Program-made: the position numbers and the translations under genes
In this document: one piece after another, positions 31,827 through 43,892 of the stretch
Position numbering within the stretch: the first letter of the stretch is position 1
Layout: each line of letters opens with the position of its first letter
Assembly: GCA_963921825.1 (NCBI GenBank)
Contig: OY997594.1
Span: 67,627,675 to 67,691,674 of the forward strand
Origin: Erodium maritimum
Taxonomy: Eukaryota; Streptophyta; Magnoliopsida; Geraniales; Geraniaceae
Direction: 5' to 3'
DNA: 64,000 bases
Notes under the pieces: model-generated
The model's input: the letters and a program-made list of their open reading frames with translations, nothing else
Told to the model about the DNA's origin: nothing
The model's database searches: none

Positions 31827-32355
31827 CCTTGAATACTGTTCTCTTTATAAACCTGATTAGTGCGCATGGTAATATGACTTGAATTTGCATGTTTTTCATT
31901 CTATGTTGTCTTGATTGATTCCCTCTGCAGCTGGCCGAGCTGGCTGGTTTTAGTATTGCCAGGCAGTAAGTTAATACAGCGGCATAAATTTAAATGCAAC
32001 ACTATACCAGCTCTTAACTGCATGAGATTTAGCGGTGAGGATAGATTGTGTTGTACATCTTATTCCTTTACTCTCAGTAGTCAATTTCATTTTCCTTGAA
32101 TACGTCCTCTTTATAAATCTGATTAGTGTGCATGTACTATATGATGTGATTTTGCATGTTTTTTGTTCTATGTTGTCTCGATTGATTACCTCTGCAGCTG
32201 GCCGAGCTGGCTGGTTTTAGTATTGCCAGGCAGTAAGTTAATACAGCGGCATAAATTTAAATGCAACACTATACCAGCTCTTAACTGCATGAGATTTAGC
32301 AGTGAGGATAGATTGTGTCGCACATCTTATTCCTTTATTCAGTAGTCAATTTCAT
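31827..32355 (+). repeat. Tandem duplication (two units of about 265 bp) in the 3' flank of adenylate kinase
   Basis: Unit 1 (31827-32093) and unit 2 (32094-about 32355) are highly similar, with a core of over 100 bp almost identical (CAGCTGGCCGAGCTGGCTGG onward). Each holds CTCTGCAG, a good 3' splice site (31930 and 32197). A GT donor at 31556 just after the stop codon would make a 3' UTR intron with two alternative acceptors. Unit divergence is concentrated in the AT-rich left part. Confidence 0.8.
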
Positions 32356-32360
32356 TTTTC

Positions 32361-33550
32361 ATTCTATAAAGAATAAAATTAATTTACATTGGCTTCATTA
32401 ACTCCATTTTTGTAATTATCGTTTATATTATGTATATAGTATGTGTATGGAAATAAGGTCTGTTGGTGGTGATCGATCCTGAAACCTTAAGTCTCTGATG
32501 TCTCGCACCTCTATTCATTAAGTACACTGTTTATAATGTAGGTGCTCATATTACTACTATAGCGCCGAGATTTAGAACATTTGTATTGTGCATTATAACA
32601 ATTGCTCCTAGATTACCTTAATGTTCTGATGAAAAATATGATTAATTGATAGAAATTTGGCATGATAGCAAAAAAGTACTTGTATTGTCGATTTTTTTTA
32701 CAGGTTGGTACCTTTTCTTCAAATTGTTGTGGATTGTGACTTCGAATTTTTGTTTTGTTGCACTGTCAAATTGTTCCGAAATGACAATTGCCTTCATAAA
32801 ACAATTGATTTTAAGTATATGTTTTGTTTTTAATTTAGATTTCTAGGGATTTTTTTTCATTTTAGAATAACAAACACAGCGTTGCACTACACCGCCATTA
32901 TCCAAAAGCCTTGTTATTGTTTCGGTTGCTTGGTTTTTGTAACAAGTATGTTTCTCTTTGCTTTGATGTTCAGTCTATGTCCATTTAAATTTGAATTTAC
33001 AAATATTAGGTGTGTTAAAGTCGCGAAGGGGTTATATTCATATGTTACATTCAGCGGCTCTAAAAGATTTAATAATCTTAATTAGAAAAAATTGTAGCTT
33101 GAACCTCGTAAGACGGTGTTCCAATGTTGTAAGGAACTTTGTTTGTGTTTCAATTTAGTCTTAGAATTGTATTTTCCTTTTATCATAGAAGTTTTATATG
33201 GGTCTTTTTTAAGATGAGAGGAAAAAATAGTCTGCAAGAAACAAGCGAAAACGGGATTATAAGATGCCCAGCATAGGCACCCTAACAGAACTAAAAAATG
33301 AAATAAAAACAGTACCAAACTGAACTAAAGCGATACAAAAACACAACCCCTTCCAACAGTCAAAAACAAATATAATACGGACAACATGAGCCCTATAAAA
33401 CCTTATACTGTGTAAACTCTGTAAATTAATTAATAGTTATAAATCACCACAACAAACCTTTTCATCTTGAAGGTGTGAAAAAAAAACAGCAATGACCAAC
33501 AAGATTTTAAGAGCATCATGCAAGCACAATAAGGGTAATCCAAGTCTCAC
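32361..33550. other. Intergenic, no gene recognised
   Basis: AT-rich. 33180-33420 reads like the inverted 3' end of an old LINE (minus strand), but with no domain to prove it. Confidence 0.35.
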
Positions 33551-33551
33551 T

Positions 33552-33960
33552 CAAAAGAAATGGCAATAATGAATTAGATGTGTTAGATGCAATGAATCAC
33601 CTAGAAGAAAATGTAGTTGTACAATTGTTTACCGATGAAGAAATTATGGAGAGTGTTACTGGAACTGATAAAGATGGTGATGGAAGTTATACCGTGAAAC
33701 CCACATTGTGGAGAGGTTTGCAGAAAGCTTAGAGATTCGCTATAGAAGCTCGACTAAGGAAGGCTTGAAGAACATTGAAGCGACTCTGAGCCTTCATTAT
33801 AATAATAGATCTTCTAGTCCTATTGGAGTCACTTGATTGTAATCCTCCTTTGTTGCTTTTGTTGTTTGTGTTTTAGGCCAGTCTCATTTCGAGTTAGCGG
33901 GTGCTTTGCTCTGTATCTTTTTCTTCGTTTATAAATTTATTTCTCTTTGATCAAAAAACA
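33552..33960 (+). mobile_element. Unclassified transposon remnant with a short acidic coding tail
   Basis: A plus-strand frame from about 33562 to TAG 33731 gives NNELDVLDAMNHLEENVV and LFTDEEIMESV, an acidic helical stretch reminiscent of the C-terminus of plant pogo/Tigger-like transposases. Sequence up to TTTGATCAAAAAAC at 33948-33961 looks like a retroposed 3' end. The two hints conflict, so I leave the class open. Confidence 0.25.
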
Positions 33961-33961
33961 G

Positions 33962-34399
33962 TTCGACCATGAAACCTCTTTCACGGAAAAAGGCTATTAA
34001 AGCGAAAATCACATTTAATAATTTCTTGGTGAGTTATGAAAAAACAATATCAGAATTTCTTATGATGCTACGAAAAATTAGAGATGAGATTTAAGATGGA
34101 TTTGATTTGAAGAAAACACGAAACACAACTGAGTCATTTTTCAATAATCCTTCATAAATCATTCATGTAATATGTTATATATAAGGAATTATTCATTTAT
34201 ATTATATATGGGACCTATAGAAGTTATCAAAAGTATACCATCTTATAATTTTAGCGAACTATTAATTTATCACCCTATCTCCGAGTCGGAACCGGACAAA
34301 AATATTATCTTAGATTATTTATTAAATAATCGAGTACTATTTTATCGAGTTTCTATTGTACTACTCGGAACTGAAAGATATCATCCGCAACTTTAGATT
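33962..34399. other. AT-rich filler beside the LINE ORF1 fragment
   Basis: Contains a short frame (34172-34396) with no family features. Confidence 0.35.
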
Positions 34400-36178
34400 T
34401 GAAACCCAATGGGATGCAGTACGCCCAAGCTATTGAAGAAGCTTGTCCCTTACTACATCTCCCCGCACCAGGTTCATAAGTTTCCTCCATTAAAGCACGA
34501 TCACTGACAAAACGATTTCCACGATCTCCTTTACTAAGCAGCGCTCTTCTCTTCTTCTTACTTTACATCGGGATGGTAAACAGAGTCTTCTCCGAGTCGA
34601 CCGACATAGCTCCGATAGACATAGTTTTCTCGAGGTCAACCAACATAATACCGGACTGAGTCTGAACTATACCCGCAAAATTTGAATCCCCCTTATCCGC
34701 ACTCTACAAAACACTCTCAGATTCAGAACAATCGAAGTCACCTATTTTTTTGACAGTGTCCGACCTCATCCCAGTCGGGTTGGGCTGCATCTCTCGCACA
34801 ACTCTGACACTTGTAGACGACCCTTAAGCCGTCTGTTTAGCAAGTACCTCCTTCCCAAGTAAGGTATTACCGGCTTCCCTACTTGCAGACATCCACATAT
34901 CAACTGAATCCCCTTGGCGAGAGGGAAGCAATACCGAGACCTGGGTATGATCCACAACAGAAAGTTGCATGTTAAAGGCCTCTTCCTCTAAAAAGACATC
35001 CACCCTTCAATCAGACGTGAACCTAGAGTCCACGTGCACCAAGACGTAGGCCTCTTAGAAGGAGAATCCAATAACGGATTGCGCACCACGATGCCTATTT
35101 CCCCTAAACCTAACTTTAGGTTCGCGTTCGAACATCCGTGAATGGGGAGGCCGTTGACTCTTACCCAATTGAAAATACCACCTTCAATAATAGGCGTTTC
35201 TTATCCAATCGCACAGTCATCCACCGAGAGAGCTAAATCCAATGGATTTTCATCATCCTTTCCTCGAACTCCTTGTCGGCACAAGTAACCAAAACTACTC
35301 TGTTTTCCAAAGCCTTCACTTAAAAGTCCAAAACCCCATGTTTCCCAATCACCTCTTGCACCTCCGTTGGGTTGATTTTGGTGTATAGCACAACCAATAA
35401 ACCATTCGTTGCCTCCTCTTTCAAGTGATCATCCATTGTTATGTGGATCTGATACACTTCCTCAGTAGTGATTCGACCTTAGGAAACATACTCTCTCTTC
35501 TTGTTAATGACGTTTCGTAAATCAGGCCCCAAACCTAGATCCTTCTACCACGCCTGAGCTATGAATAACGTGTGTGAACCCAACTTAGTACCATTGGTCA
35601 CCCTTACCCTCTTCTCCAAGTCGGCCCCTGGCTTGAATTTGACAAAGCCAAATAATCGGCCTCTATGGTTCAGATTGGATGTAAGGTGGACAAATTGTAC
35701 CTCGCCCACAGTACTAAATATGTCCCGAACGCCATCTACAGTTGTACCTTCCGGTAAATTCAACACGAAAACTTTGGTAGGAGTAACGCACCTTGCATTG
35801 GAGCTTTTCTGAACCGTTCCTCGACCCTCTCTTTCCCAGCCCCCACCTCCCCAACCTCACCCCTCTGTGAATTGTCCTTGTCCAAATCAAACCCGAGTTC
35901 ACCTGTAACAGGCCAAACTCTCCATGACTCCACAAACTCACCCTCACCTTGTTCCCTGACTCTTTCCTCTCGTACTTACTGAGATGACACAACCATCGAC
36001 CTCATGTATCGATGTTAATCCAACAAATCGAGGGACATAGGACGTTGAACGACTAGTCCAACAAAACGAGGAACAGAGGACGGAGGATCGAGATGTCTGG
36101 ATAATCGGCCTAAAATTGCAACGGAGGAGGAGGCCGTTGGAGAGGACATTGGGATGCGAGTTGGCGAGAAGAAACACC
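34400..36178 (-). mobile_element. LINE ORF1 region with RRM and DUF4283-like segment, decayed
   Basis: Read on the minus strand: an N-terminal region, an RRM (VFVLNLPEGTTVDGVRDIF ... GRLFGFVKF) at 35545-35775, then pieces that resemble the DUF4283-type middle domain of plant LINE ORF1 (VLYTKINPTEVQEVIGKHG, then VNGLPIH), and an acidic, Ser-rich C-terminal part ending near 34400. Stops and frameshifts are frequent. ORF2 is not adjacent. It is the longest relative of the RRM proteins at 3804-5381 and 54517-55750, and shows that those copies lack the middle domain. Confidence 0.65.
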
Positions 36179-36191
36179 TACTCGCTACGGC

Positions 36192-36378
36192 CAGGGGCGG
36201 AACCGAATTTTTTTAGGGCTAACCATGGTAGAAACAAAAGAAAAACTCAGGGTGTTCCAATCATGATTCGAACTCATACTCTCTTGTAAATATCCAAGAT
36301 CCATATACCATTAGACCAAGTTTTCGTAAGTCAATGTGCTATATGGAACACCCTAAGTATAGGGTGGTTCCACCCCTG
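36192..36378. mobile_element. hAT-type MITE, 187 bp, containing a tRNA-like segment
   Basis: The ends CAGGGGCGGAACC and (inverse) CAGGGGTGGAACC are inverted repeats; the flanking 8-mers GCTACGGC and ACTACACC agree at 5 of 8. On the minus strand the middle reads GGTCTAATGGTATATGG, about 30 bases, then GAGTTCGAATC, similar to tRNA A and B boxes. It sits at the 5' edge of the LINE ORF1 copy. Confidence 0.6.
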
Positions 36379-37840
36379 ACTACACCCACGCGGACGACAA
36401 GGCTCGCCAGAAGCTCATGGAGACAACCAATTGTTGTGGCGGTGGCGACGACACAAACATGATGGAAGTGAACCCTAATCGTGCGTACGACATGTTTTTT
36501 TTATCTTACCTTTTACTTCTCCTTCAGTGTTAGAATTTTGATTTTATTTGTGTGTTTGTTATGTTAATGTCAATTGAGTTGCTTTGAAGACTAAATGTGA
36601 TAGGATTATATTGGATTATTGGGGAGCAAAATTCCAGTATAATGAAATTTTAGAACAAAATAGAAATGAAATAAATATTTGAACACTGGTTTGGAAGGAT
36701 TTGATTTGTCATAACACGAAACTTTAGAGGATAGTGGGGGAGTTTAGGGTGGCCTCCGACTTCACTATTGGATCTTGAGCCTTCGAGTTAATCAGAACTT
36801 ATGTTATCGCAGTTTGCCCTTCAAATCTGTAAGGCCTCTGATCGAAGGTTTCCGTCGACACAAAAAGCTCAACCCTCGATCCTCCTTCCAAGAATCAGAG
36901 GAAATTTTGGAAAAAATATTATTTCCAGTAATTCTGCAATTTCCTTCCATTAAAAAAAAACTGCTTTTTGATCAAAAGTGCCCCTCCTCAAATATTAAAA
37001 AATATCCTTAACTAATTTCTTTCTTTTTTGTTTATGAAATTGTTTTTTTTATTATAATTACTTAAATGTATTACTTTTATTTGATTAGATTTCTTAATTT
37101 CTCTTTTTTATTATGTAATTATTTTATATTTTATATTTAATAAGAATTTAAATTTGTGTAAAACTTTAGTTGAAGTCATTGTTTTAAAATTTAAGACTAT
37201 TATTAATTTAAGTTTTGAGTTGAACTATTGTTTGAGGTTTGAATAATTGTCAATTTAAACTAAGTTATCTACAAAATTACTATAATAATTAAGAAATGTT
37301 TCAAAAAATGACCTGACTCTACGATATTTGATAAGAACAAGAACAAATCGAGTAGGAGGCCGATGATTATTGTATACGTCGAGAAAGATAATATTTATAC
37401 AAAAATTGTATATGAAAATTTGAAGCCATATTTTGTAATATCATTAATTATTATTTTTTATATACGATATCAATTTTTCAATGTTATTTTTACGATAATT
37501 TTTACTACGAAAAAAAATCGGTGTCCCCCTCATTTAAAAAACTAGATCTGCCACTGCCAAGAATTACAAGACTTTCTATTCCACAAGAATGGCGAAAATG
37601 TCATCAAAACCTCTCATTCTAGGTCCGTTAAATCACTCGCTAACCCATTATTTATATATTATATTTTAATTTTCAAAAAAAATTATAAATCTAAAATTTT
37701 AAAAATCAGATTTTTTTATATATCAAAATTTTATTTCCTAAAAACATTTATAAGAAACGAGTACCAACCTGAACTTCCTTCCCTCTTATGGTGCGAGAGA
37801 CGATGAAAATTACCGTCAAAGGCTATTTTAATTAAGCACT
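36379..37840. other. Intergenic, mostly AT-rich
   Basis: 36380-36500 continues the LINE 5' flank. At 37535-37556, AAACTAGATCTGCCACTGCC looks like the end of a further transposon (inverse GGCAGTGGCAGATC), but I could not find its partner end. No gene. Confidence 0.4.
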
Positions 37841-37940
37841 TGATCGGTTGTTTCTGATACACTAATATATATTTTGATGTTGTTGTCTCTTGATCGGTTG
37901 TTTCTGATACACTAATATATATTTTGATGTTGTTGTCTCC
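37841..37940 (+). repeat. Two tandem copies of a 50-bp unit
   Basis: TGATCGGTTGTTTCTGATAC and the next 30 bases are repeated once without interruption and with almost no change, so this duplication is recent. Confidence 0.9.
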
Positions 37941-38144
37941 TGGTAGTAGATAGATGGCATGCCATGGTAGCTACAATCAATTGCTTCATACATAATTGTG
38001 GTATACTTGTATACAGTCTATCATCATAGAGCAGCCAAACATTATTATTATAACTGTACTATATAATAATTGTTGTCGGGAAAATTTTCAATATAATTGT
38101 CCAGAAAAAAAAGTACGAGGTTTGGTAATTACTTTTAAGTTTCA

Positions 38145-38475
38145 TTTTTTTGAACGAAAGGTATAATCCATTCATTTAACTTCAAATACATCTGAGTGTA
38201 TCAAGAATAAATCCATAACCACGAAAAACAAGAACAGACAAAAGGCACAATGATGTCGCAGTTCTTGTCATACTATAACCGTCATTGACAGTATTGTATG
38301 GGCCAGCTATCACTGAGTTGGGATGTCGTATAGGCAAGTGATGCTCATTGGGCAAAGAGAGAAAACAGTGAGGAGGAGCGGGGTACCAGAGATCCTCAGG
38401 GACCTCGACAGTAATGGTAGGGCACTGGATTCCTGTCGTCATTGACCCGGCACAGGCAAAGTCAGAAAAAAATAA
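38145..38475 (-). mobile_element. 3' end of a family-B LINE-type retrocopy
   Basis: A T-run at 38145-38151 (A-tail on the minus strand) followed by a stretch whose translation (EVPEDLWYPAPPHCFLSLP ... NTVNDG) matches 15907-16100. It is 5'-truncated. The right border lies near 38466-38475, where similarity stops; no clean target duplication. Confidence 0.6.
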
Positions 38476-39214
38476 CAAAAACCCACCCGATTAGCCAGAT
38501 TCGAGACCTTTCAACCAAATTTGTTTGATTGACATCCGGTAATACCCGATATTGGAATGTTCTCGAAAAATATCAAAAATTATCGGAATTAACGTTCCTT
38601 CCGGTTATGTCCTATATTGCTCACACCTATAGTACGTTGAACTCTAAACATTTGATTATATTCGTACACAATATTACATTGTCGAAAGTCTTTGATTGTT
38701 TTCGATAAAATTTATAGGAAAAGAATGAAACGAATGAAGAGATATGAAGAAGTGTGAAAAATTAAGTGTAAGTATGAAATAATGTTATTTTCGATAATTC
38801 ATAAAAAATAATTATATTTTTCAAATAAAAAACAGAAAAATAATTTCTAAATTTCTGAAACGTTGAAACACTCATTTTCCTATTCAATTGGATGTAAATA
38901 TACCGATCTTGTCATATCATAAAAATGTTTGATTTTCCGTCGAAAAAGGATCATAAATTGTTCAGTTAAGTGTTGCATGGCCTTGTCCATTATTGTCAAG
39001 CCTAGCAGCAGCAATTAAACCCTTCCAAAAAGAAAAGTAGTAGCATTAAACCATGCATGGAAGTTAATTTAGTAATATCGGATACATACAGCCGTAAAGG
39101 AGCTCTCAAACCTTAACTAGCCATTACATTGTATATAAATGCTCCAATTATATGCCATCATCATGCACATTGAAGATGGTTCGGTTTGGGGGCACTGTCC
39201 TCTTTTAGAGCATA
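38476..39214. other. AT-rich intergenic DNA
   Basis: No gene. GATGGTTCGG(T/A)TTGGGG at 39175-39199 is nearly repeated at 41019-41042. Confidence 0.4.
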
Positions 39215-40520
39215 CTGATAGATTTTATTAATCCTGTACCTACTAAGTGCTTTTTGATGGCAAGAGGATTAATTTCAGGTACTATCTGGTGCCCTATCTG
39301 TAATGAAGAGCCAGAGGAGATTGATCATTTATTTTTGGGGTGTAAATTGGCCAACAACATTTGGAAGCTGTGTTTGGATTGGTGGGGGATCAGGACTGCA
39401 TTTCCTGAATCCTTCCTACACTGGTTCATCTCTTGGAACTCTCTGCAGTCAACAAAAATTAAGAAGCATTGGAATATGATTTTCTCCAGCATCATTTGGA
39501 GGGTTTGGCTTTGTAGGAATCAGCTGGTCTTTAATGGTGTGCCTCCCAGGCCTGACTTGGTGTTTCAACAGATACAATCAGACACTTATCAAATTCTTTG
39601 GGCCAGATTCAAAAAGGAGCATGCTTTCTCTTTTCTCAACTGGATTACTGATCCTCACATGTGCTTATCAAGAAAGAATTCTGGGTTGATTGGATCTTTG
39701 AATATTTATTGACTTCACTGGAGCTTTTATTTTGGGGCTGGATTGGGAAGGGTTTGGGGGTGGTTTAGGGGAGTGTGGTGAGGCTTAGTTTGGTGAGGTT
39801 AGGACTTCTCTGGGTTGGGATTTCAGGCTTTTTGAGAGTGGGTTCAGTCTTGGCTTTTGGTGTGAGGGTAGATCATTTTAGCTGGAGAGTGTCTCTTTGT
39901 GGTGTGGATTAAAGGACTGGTGTAGCTGCTGGGGAATTGTTGTGTTGGCTGATGGAAGTTTCACAAGGACTCTTCATTGTGGGTGGGATCTGCATAATTT
40001 TGCAGGTGGTGTTTGCTGTTGGAGGATTCACAAAACTTCACATTTTGGGGGTACTGCATAATTTTGCAGTAATGTTTGGGTGTTTTGGAACACATGGTTG
40101 TACTGGTACCGGTTGGGATTTGTGTTTCACAGGATCTAGTTTGAGGGACTTTTGGTTTTGGATCAAATTCTGTTCCTAGTTGAATTGGGAACTTTGGGAC
40201 TTTGTAAAGGCTTTCAGGTTAGTTTTTGAGAAGATTTGGGTGCCGTGTACTGCAAGAACACGGTTAGGGCTGTATTTTGGGGGTTTTGGGGGTTGCTTGA
40301 GTAACAAGTCAAGTAGTTAATGGATAGAGTATGGGTTTGATTGGGGTAGAAAATTGATTTTGTAGGTTTGGAGTAGCAATTTAATTGCCTTGTATTCTTG
40401 GGGTAACAATTGTATACCCATTGTTGTAGTCACTCATGGAGGGTTAAATCCCTTGGCCAAGGCTTTTATTTCAAAAGCTTGGTTTATAAAAACAAAAAAA
40501 TTGCTGATAAAAAAAAACAG
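39215..40520 (+). mobile_element. 5'-truncated L1-type LINE, 3' end
   Basis: It starts inside the end of ORF2: a frame from about 39225 to TGA 39712 with a zf-RVT domain (CPICNEEPEEIDHLFLGC, then ANNIWKLCLDWW) and no RNase H. A long G/T-rich 3' UTR follows, ending TTGCTGATAAAAAAAAAC near 40516. The same tail ends the retroposon at 19484-19857. The coding part is open for over 150 codons, so the copy is moderately young. Confidence 0.8.
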
Positions 40521-40639
40521 ACTTTAGAAAAGTCAAAAGTAAACATACAAAAAGAAAATACTGAATGGAAATAATAGAAAGGATTGGACATAGACTTGGA
40601 TATGATAAATAAGTGTTGAGACGCTGACTATAATTTGAA

Positions 40640-41040
40640 TCACAGTTTTGTAAATATCTGATGTGGGGCAGTTGAAGCGGGCATCCAGAGAAAACACTAG
40701 GAAATAGGGGAATCAGACTGTCAGATTTACACCGACCTCTGTAGAGTGTGGTGTGCGTCCCAAGTCATACCTCGAGGGTGTTGGAGTCCTAATCCAGCGG
40801 ATGGGATTTGTGCGTCGAGTTTGTACTGGCGGCCGACAGGAGCAACTACTGATTCCAATTTCCCTGACTCCGAGCGGGGTTGCCAGGGTCCCGATCCAGC
40901 GGATGCAAATGGGAATGAGGCGTCTCTACATGGAAACCCCGACTGATCGAATGCATCACAGTCATGACGCCTGATCAAAGGTTGGTCCTTCGATGATCGT
41001 GAATGATCAACCGTTAAGGATGGTTCGGATTGGGGCACTA
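40640..41040 (-). mobile_element. Family C repeat fragment
   Basis: The minus strand shares with 27061-27420 and 63340-63560 the core order: a Pro/Ser start, ATCCGCTGGATTAGGACTCC-type sequence, GGACGCACACC, then a block ending CTGGATGCCCGC. Only the core survives, and no ends are visible. Confidence 0.6.
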
Positions 41041-42984
41041 TCTAACAAACAAATCTCCAAATATAAATTAATAATTTATTTAAGCTATCAAATATTTTTT
41101 TAGCAAAACTATTGATTTAATAATTTATAATGAACACATACAAAAAGAAGCAGTGTAGAAGTATGGATTGTCCTTAGAAAATCCACCGTATTTGTCCTAA
41201 TATTACAACCGATACATATTCGGTTTTGAAAATTGGGATGACATGCCAACGAGAAGAAATTAAAAACTCAATGAAATCAACCCCGGCTCGACCTGATACA
41301 AGTAGAAGTGCCTGAATACTGCCCAGTCTTTTGAATATGATTGTGTAAATCTGAAGAAAATGCACTACTTAACTAAGGATCATAGTAATTGGACGGGAAA
41401 ACCAGTTAGAAGATGGTAACCGGGTATGGGTCATGACGCTTTTCCTCCCCAACGACATGTATTCACGAGGGAAACCCATTTACCTTGGCGAGACTATTTT
41501 CCAGACTTCACCTGATTCTCATATGACTCCTCTGCATATACCATATTGATGAAGCCCAATACACTCGTCTTGGCCGATTCTTCTTTAGTTCAATGGCGGG
41601 ATGACATCAATCCCTTCCTTAGCCTTCCCGCGAGCCAGAATCTCCAAGTTCCGCCCTATCATCCCCTGGGACGAGCATGTTCCTCCTAATTGAGAAAGAT
41701 GTGGGCCAAGTGTTGCACGTCCCGCCTAACTATATGTTAGGCATAACGTTGGTTGTTACTCAAACCAAATGTCCTGACAAAAAATTCTTCACAACAGCAA
41801 TATAGTGTATCACCCTCCAACCATACTTCAAGAATTTATAAGGACGTGGACTCTAATTTGTCACCTCCACAAAAAAGTCTAATAGGCCCGTGGCCCGATT
41901 ACCTTTTCCGACAGTTTCTTTGTATTGAACTCCCGAACCAAGCCAAAAACTGAGTGTTTACCAAAAAATTGTAAATTTTTAAATCCCTCATGACTGGTAT
42001 ATACTGCGTAAATTGTGCACCCACCAAAGGTAAATCAATCAAGCTCGTGCGGAGCAAAAAAATTCTCAAAAACATGAGAATCACGATTGCGCCATACCGT
42101 CGGCATCCAAGTCGTCGTTTATGTTTATGTCGACCAAGCTCTTCACCATCAATAGGATGCTTGTGATGCTCTCCTCTGCGTCCTCATGAAAAGGTAGACC
42201 ACCACACACGATATTCGTGTGTTTCATGATCTGGTTCCTAGGAGAAGCCATTATTTTCTCCCTCGCACCTCTAAGTCTCAACGTTGTTGTACTCAAAGGT
42301 TGTGTATCTCTAGAGGTGATTCGCGGTTACTTGTTGCAATGGTTCTCTCCACCCACGCCTCTAAGTCTCAATCATGTTGAGTTTGAAGGACGCCTCATCT
42401 CTAGACGCGATCCACGACTACATGTTGTCATCCTCGCCTATGGGTCTCAACGTCGGTGTATTCGAATGTTGGGATGTCATTCTTATCACCGAAGCCGATT
42501 GGGGTTCGGTATCAGGTGTCTTTATTGGCCCACACAATCAGGCGAGGTCAGTTACGCAGCCTCGCCAAATTCATGAGGCACCAATAAGGAAGAGGGACAT
42601 TATGGAGGAGAAGCGCCGCACCCCCATCATGATTGGTTGCTACTGATCGTCCTCCTCCACTAGTTAATGTGTTCCCTGTCCAAGCCAAACATTTTATCCA
42701 GACTTCTATTGAGTCTCAAGGGAGGTTCCAACTACATCTAAGCACATATGGTTGGTGTCATGTCGAGTCGGGATTGGTTTTACTACTTTATGATTTTGTT
42801 ACTTTTCGAGTACTACTCAGATATTTTAAAATAACCGTTTATGCCTCGATTATATTTAACGGATTAAGTGTAAGATTATCTATAGATTATCTTCTTTCCC
42901 ACTATTTTTCTTCAGGTTACATTTAAATTTTAATAAAATTGTTTCTTTCGCTAAAAAAGGGTAGAATTTAAGCTTGTAAGTAAG
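41041..42984. other. Unassigned repeat-like DNA
   Basis: No domain recognised. 41390-41760 and 42080-42660 are GC-richer with broken frames. 42915-42950 (TTAATAAAATTGTTTC followed by GCTAAAAAAG) resembles a LINE 3' tail on the plus strand and compares with the tail at 63905-63939, so at least part is a retrocopy. Confidence 0.35.
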
Positions 42985-43025
42985 TTTAGGTTGATGTTTT
43001 TTTTTGAAACGAGATACGAACTTTA

Positions 43026-43892
43026 TTAATTGAACTTTTGTAAGATAGACATAAACGCGGCCGGGATGGTGAATCCGGACCACGAAAGGACAGGCACAGA
43101 ACGGGCTTCCCGGGCTAGCCAATGGGCTGCTCCGTTCGCAGACCTAGATATGTACTCGAGTTTAACATCCTCGAGAGTAGCTAACAGGGACCTGCAGTCG
43201 TCTACCAACCGGCCCAAAGGGGAGAAGACCTGGTGTGTGCCTTGAATCAGGTGTACCAGGTACTGGGCGTCGCTTTGTATTATGACCCTGGACGATTGCG
43301 ATGCTTGTATCCATTCCAAGGCCTGCCATATCGCCATTGCCTCCGAATATTCAGGATTGAGTGCCCCACTCCCATAGCCATTCCGTGCTTCCCGGACCCC
43401 TCCCGTATCCGTGCGACATATCCAACCCCATCCAAACTGACCTGAATCCGCAAAAGTTGCTCCGTCAACGTTGATCAGAGACCAGGTAGGGGGAGGGGGT
43501 TTCCATGTAGTTTGTCTGGATTGGGGGGTGTGAACGGGCTTCGGGAGACCCGATTGTGCTTCTACCCAACTATGCTGGTTACTGAGGACCGTGGCCACCA
43601 GCTCTTGTGGGGTGGAGGTGGCCTTATCCCAAACCATAGCATTCCTCGCCTTCCATATCTCCCAGAGGACTAGACAGGCTTTGCTCCGGGTCGCAGCATC
43701 TGGGATCAAGAACAAGGCTGAGAGCCAGTCAGCTAGAGGAGATGATAACGAGGCAGGGATGGGTAACCCTGCTTTGTCCCAAACCGACCTCGCAAAGGGG
43801 AAAGATAGCAGAAGATGATCCGTAGTTTCCGGGTCGGATTGACACATCTGGCATGTGTCCGAAATTGGAACGAACTTTGTGCGGAGGTTCAT
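43026..43892 (-). pseudogene. LINE ORF2 C-terminus: zf-RVT and RNase H
   Basis: An open frame of 288 codons. It starts in zf-RVT (CQMCQSDPETTDHLL, then WDKAGLPIP). The RNase H (RVT_3 type) begins at INVDGATFADSGQFGWGW, with the acidic residues D (INVDG), E (EYSEAMAIWQALEW) and D (IIQSDAQYL), then SANGAAHWLAREA. This frame is intact even though the upstream parts of ORF2 are disrupted. Confidence 0.85.

Noticed and set aside
34172-34396. 74-codon frame in AT-rich DNA
   Set aside because: No family, no splice or promoter context; length is within chance for the region.
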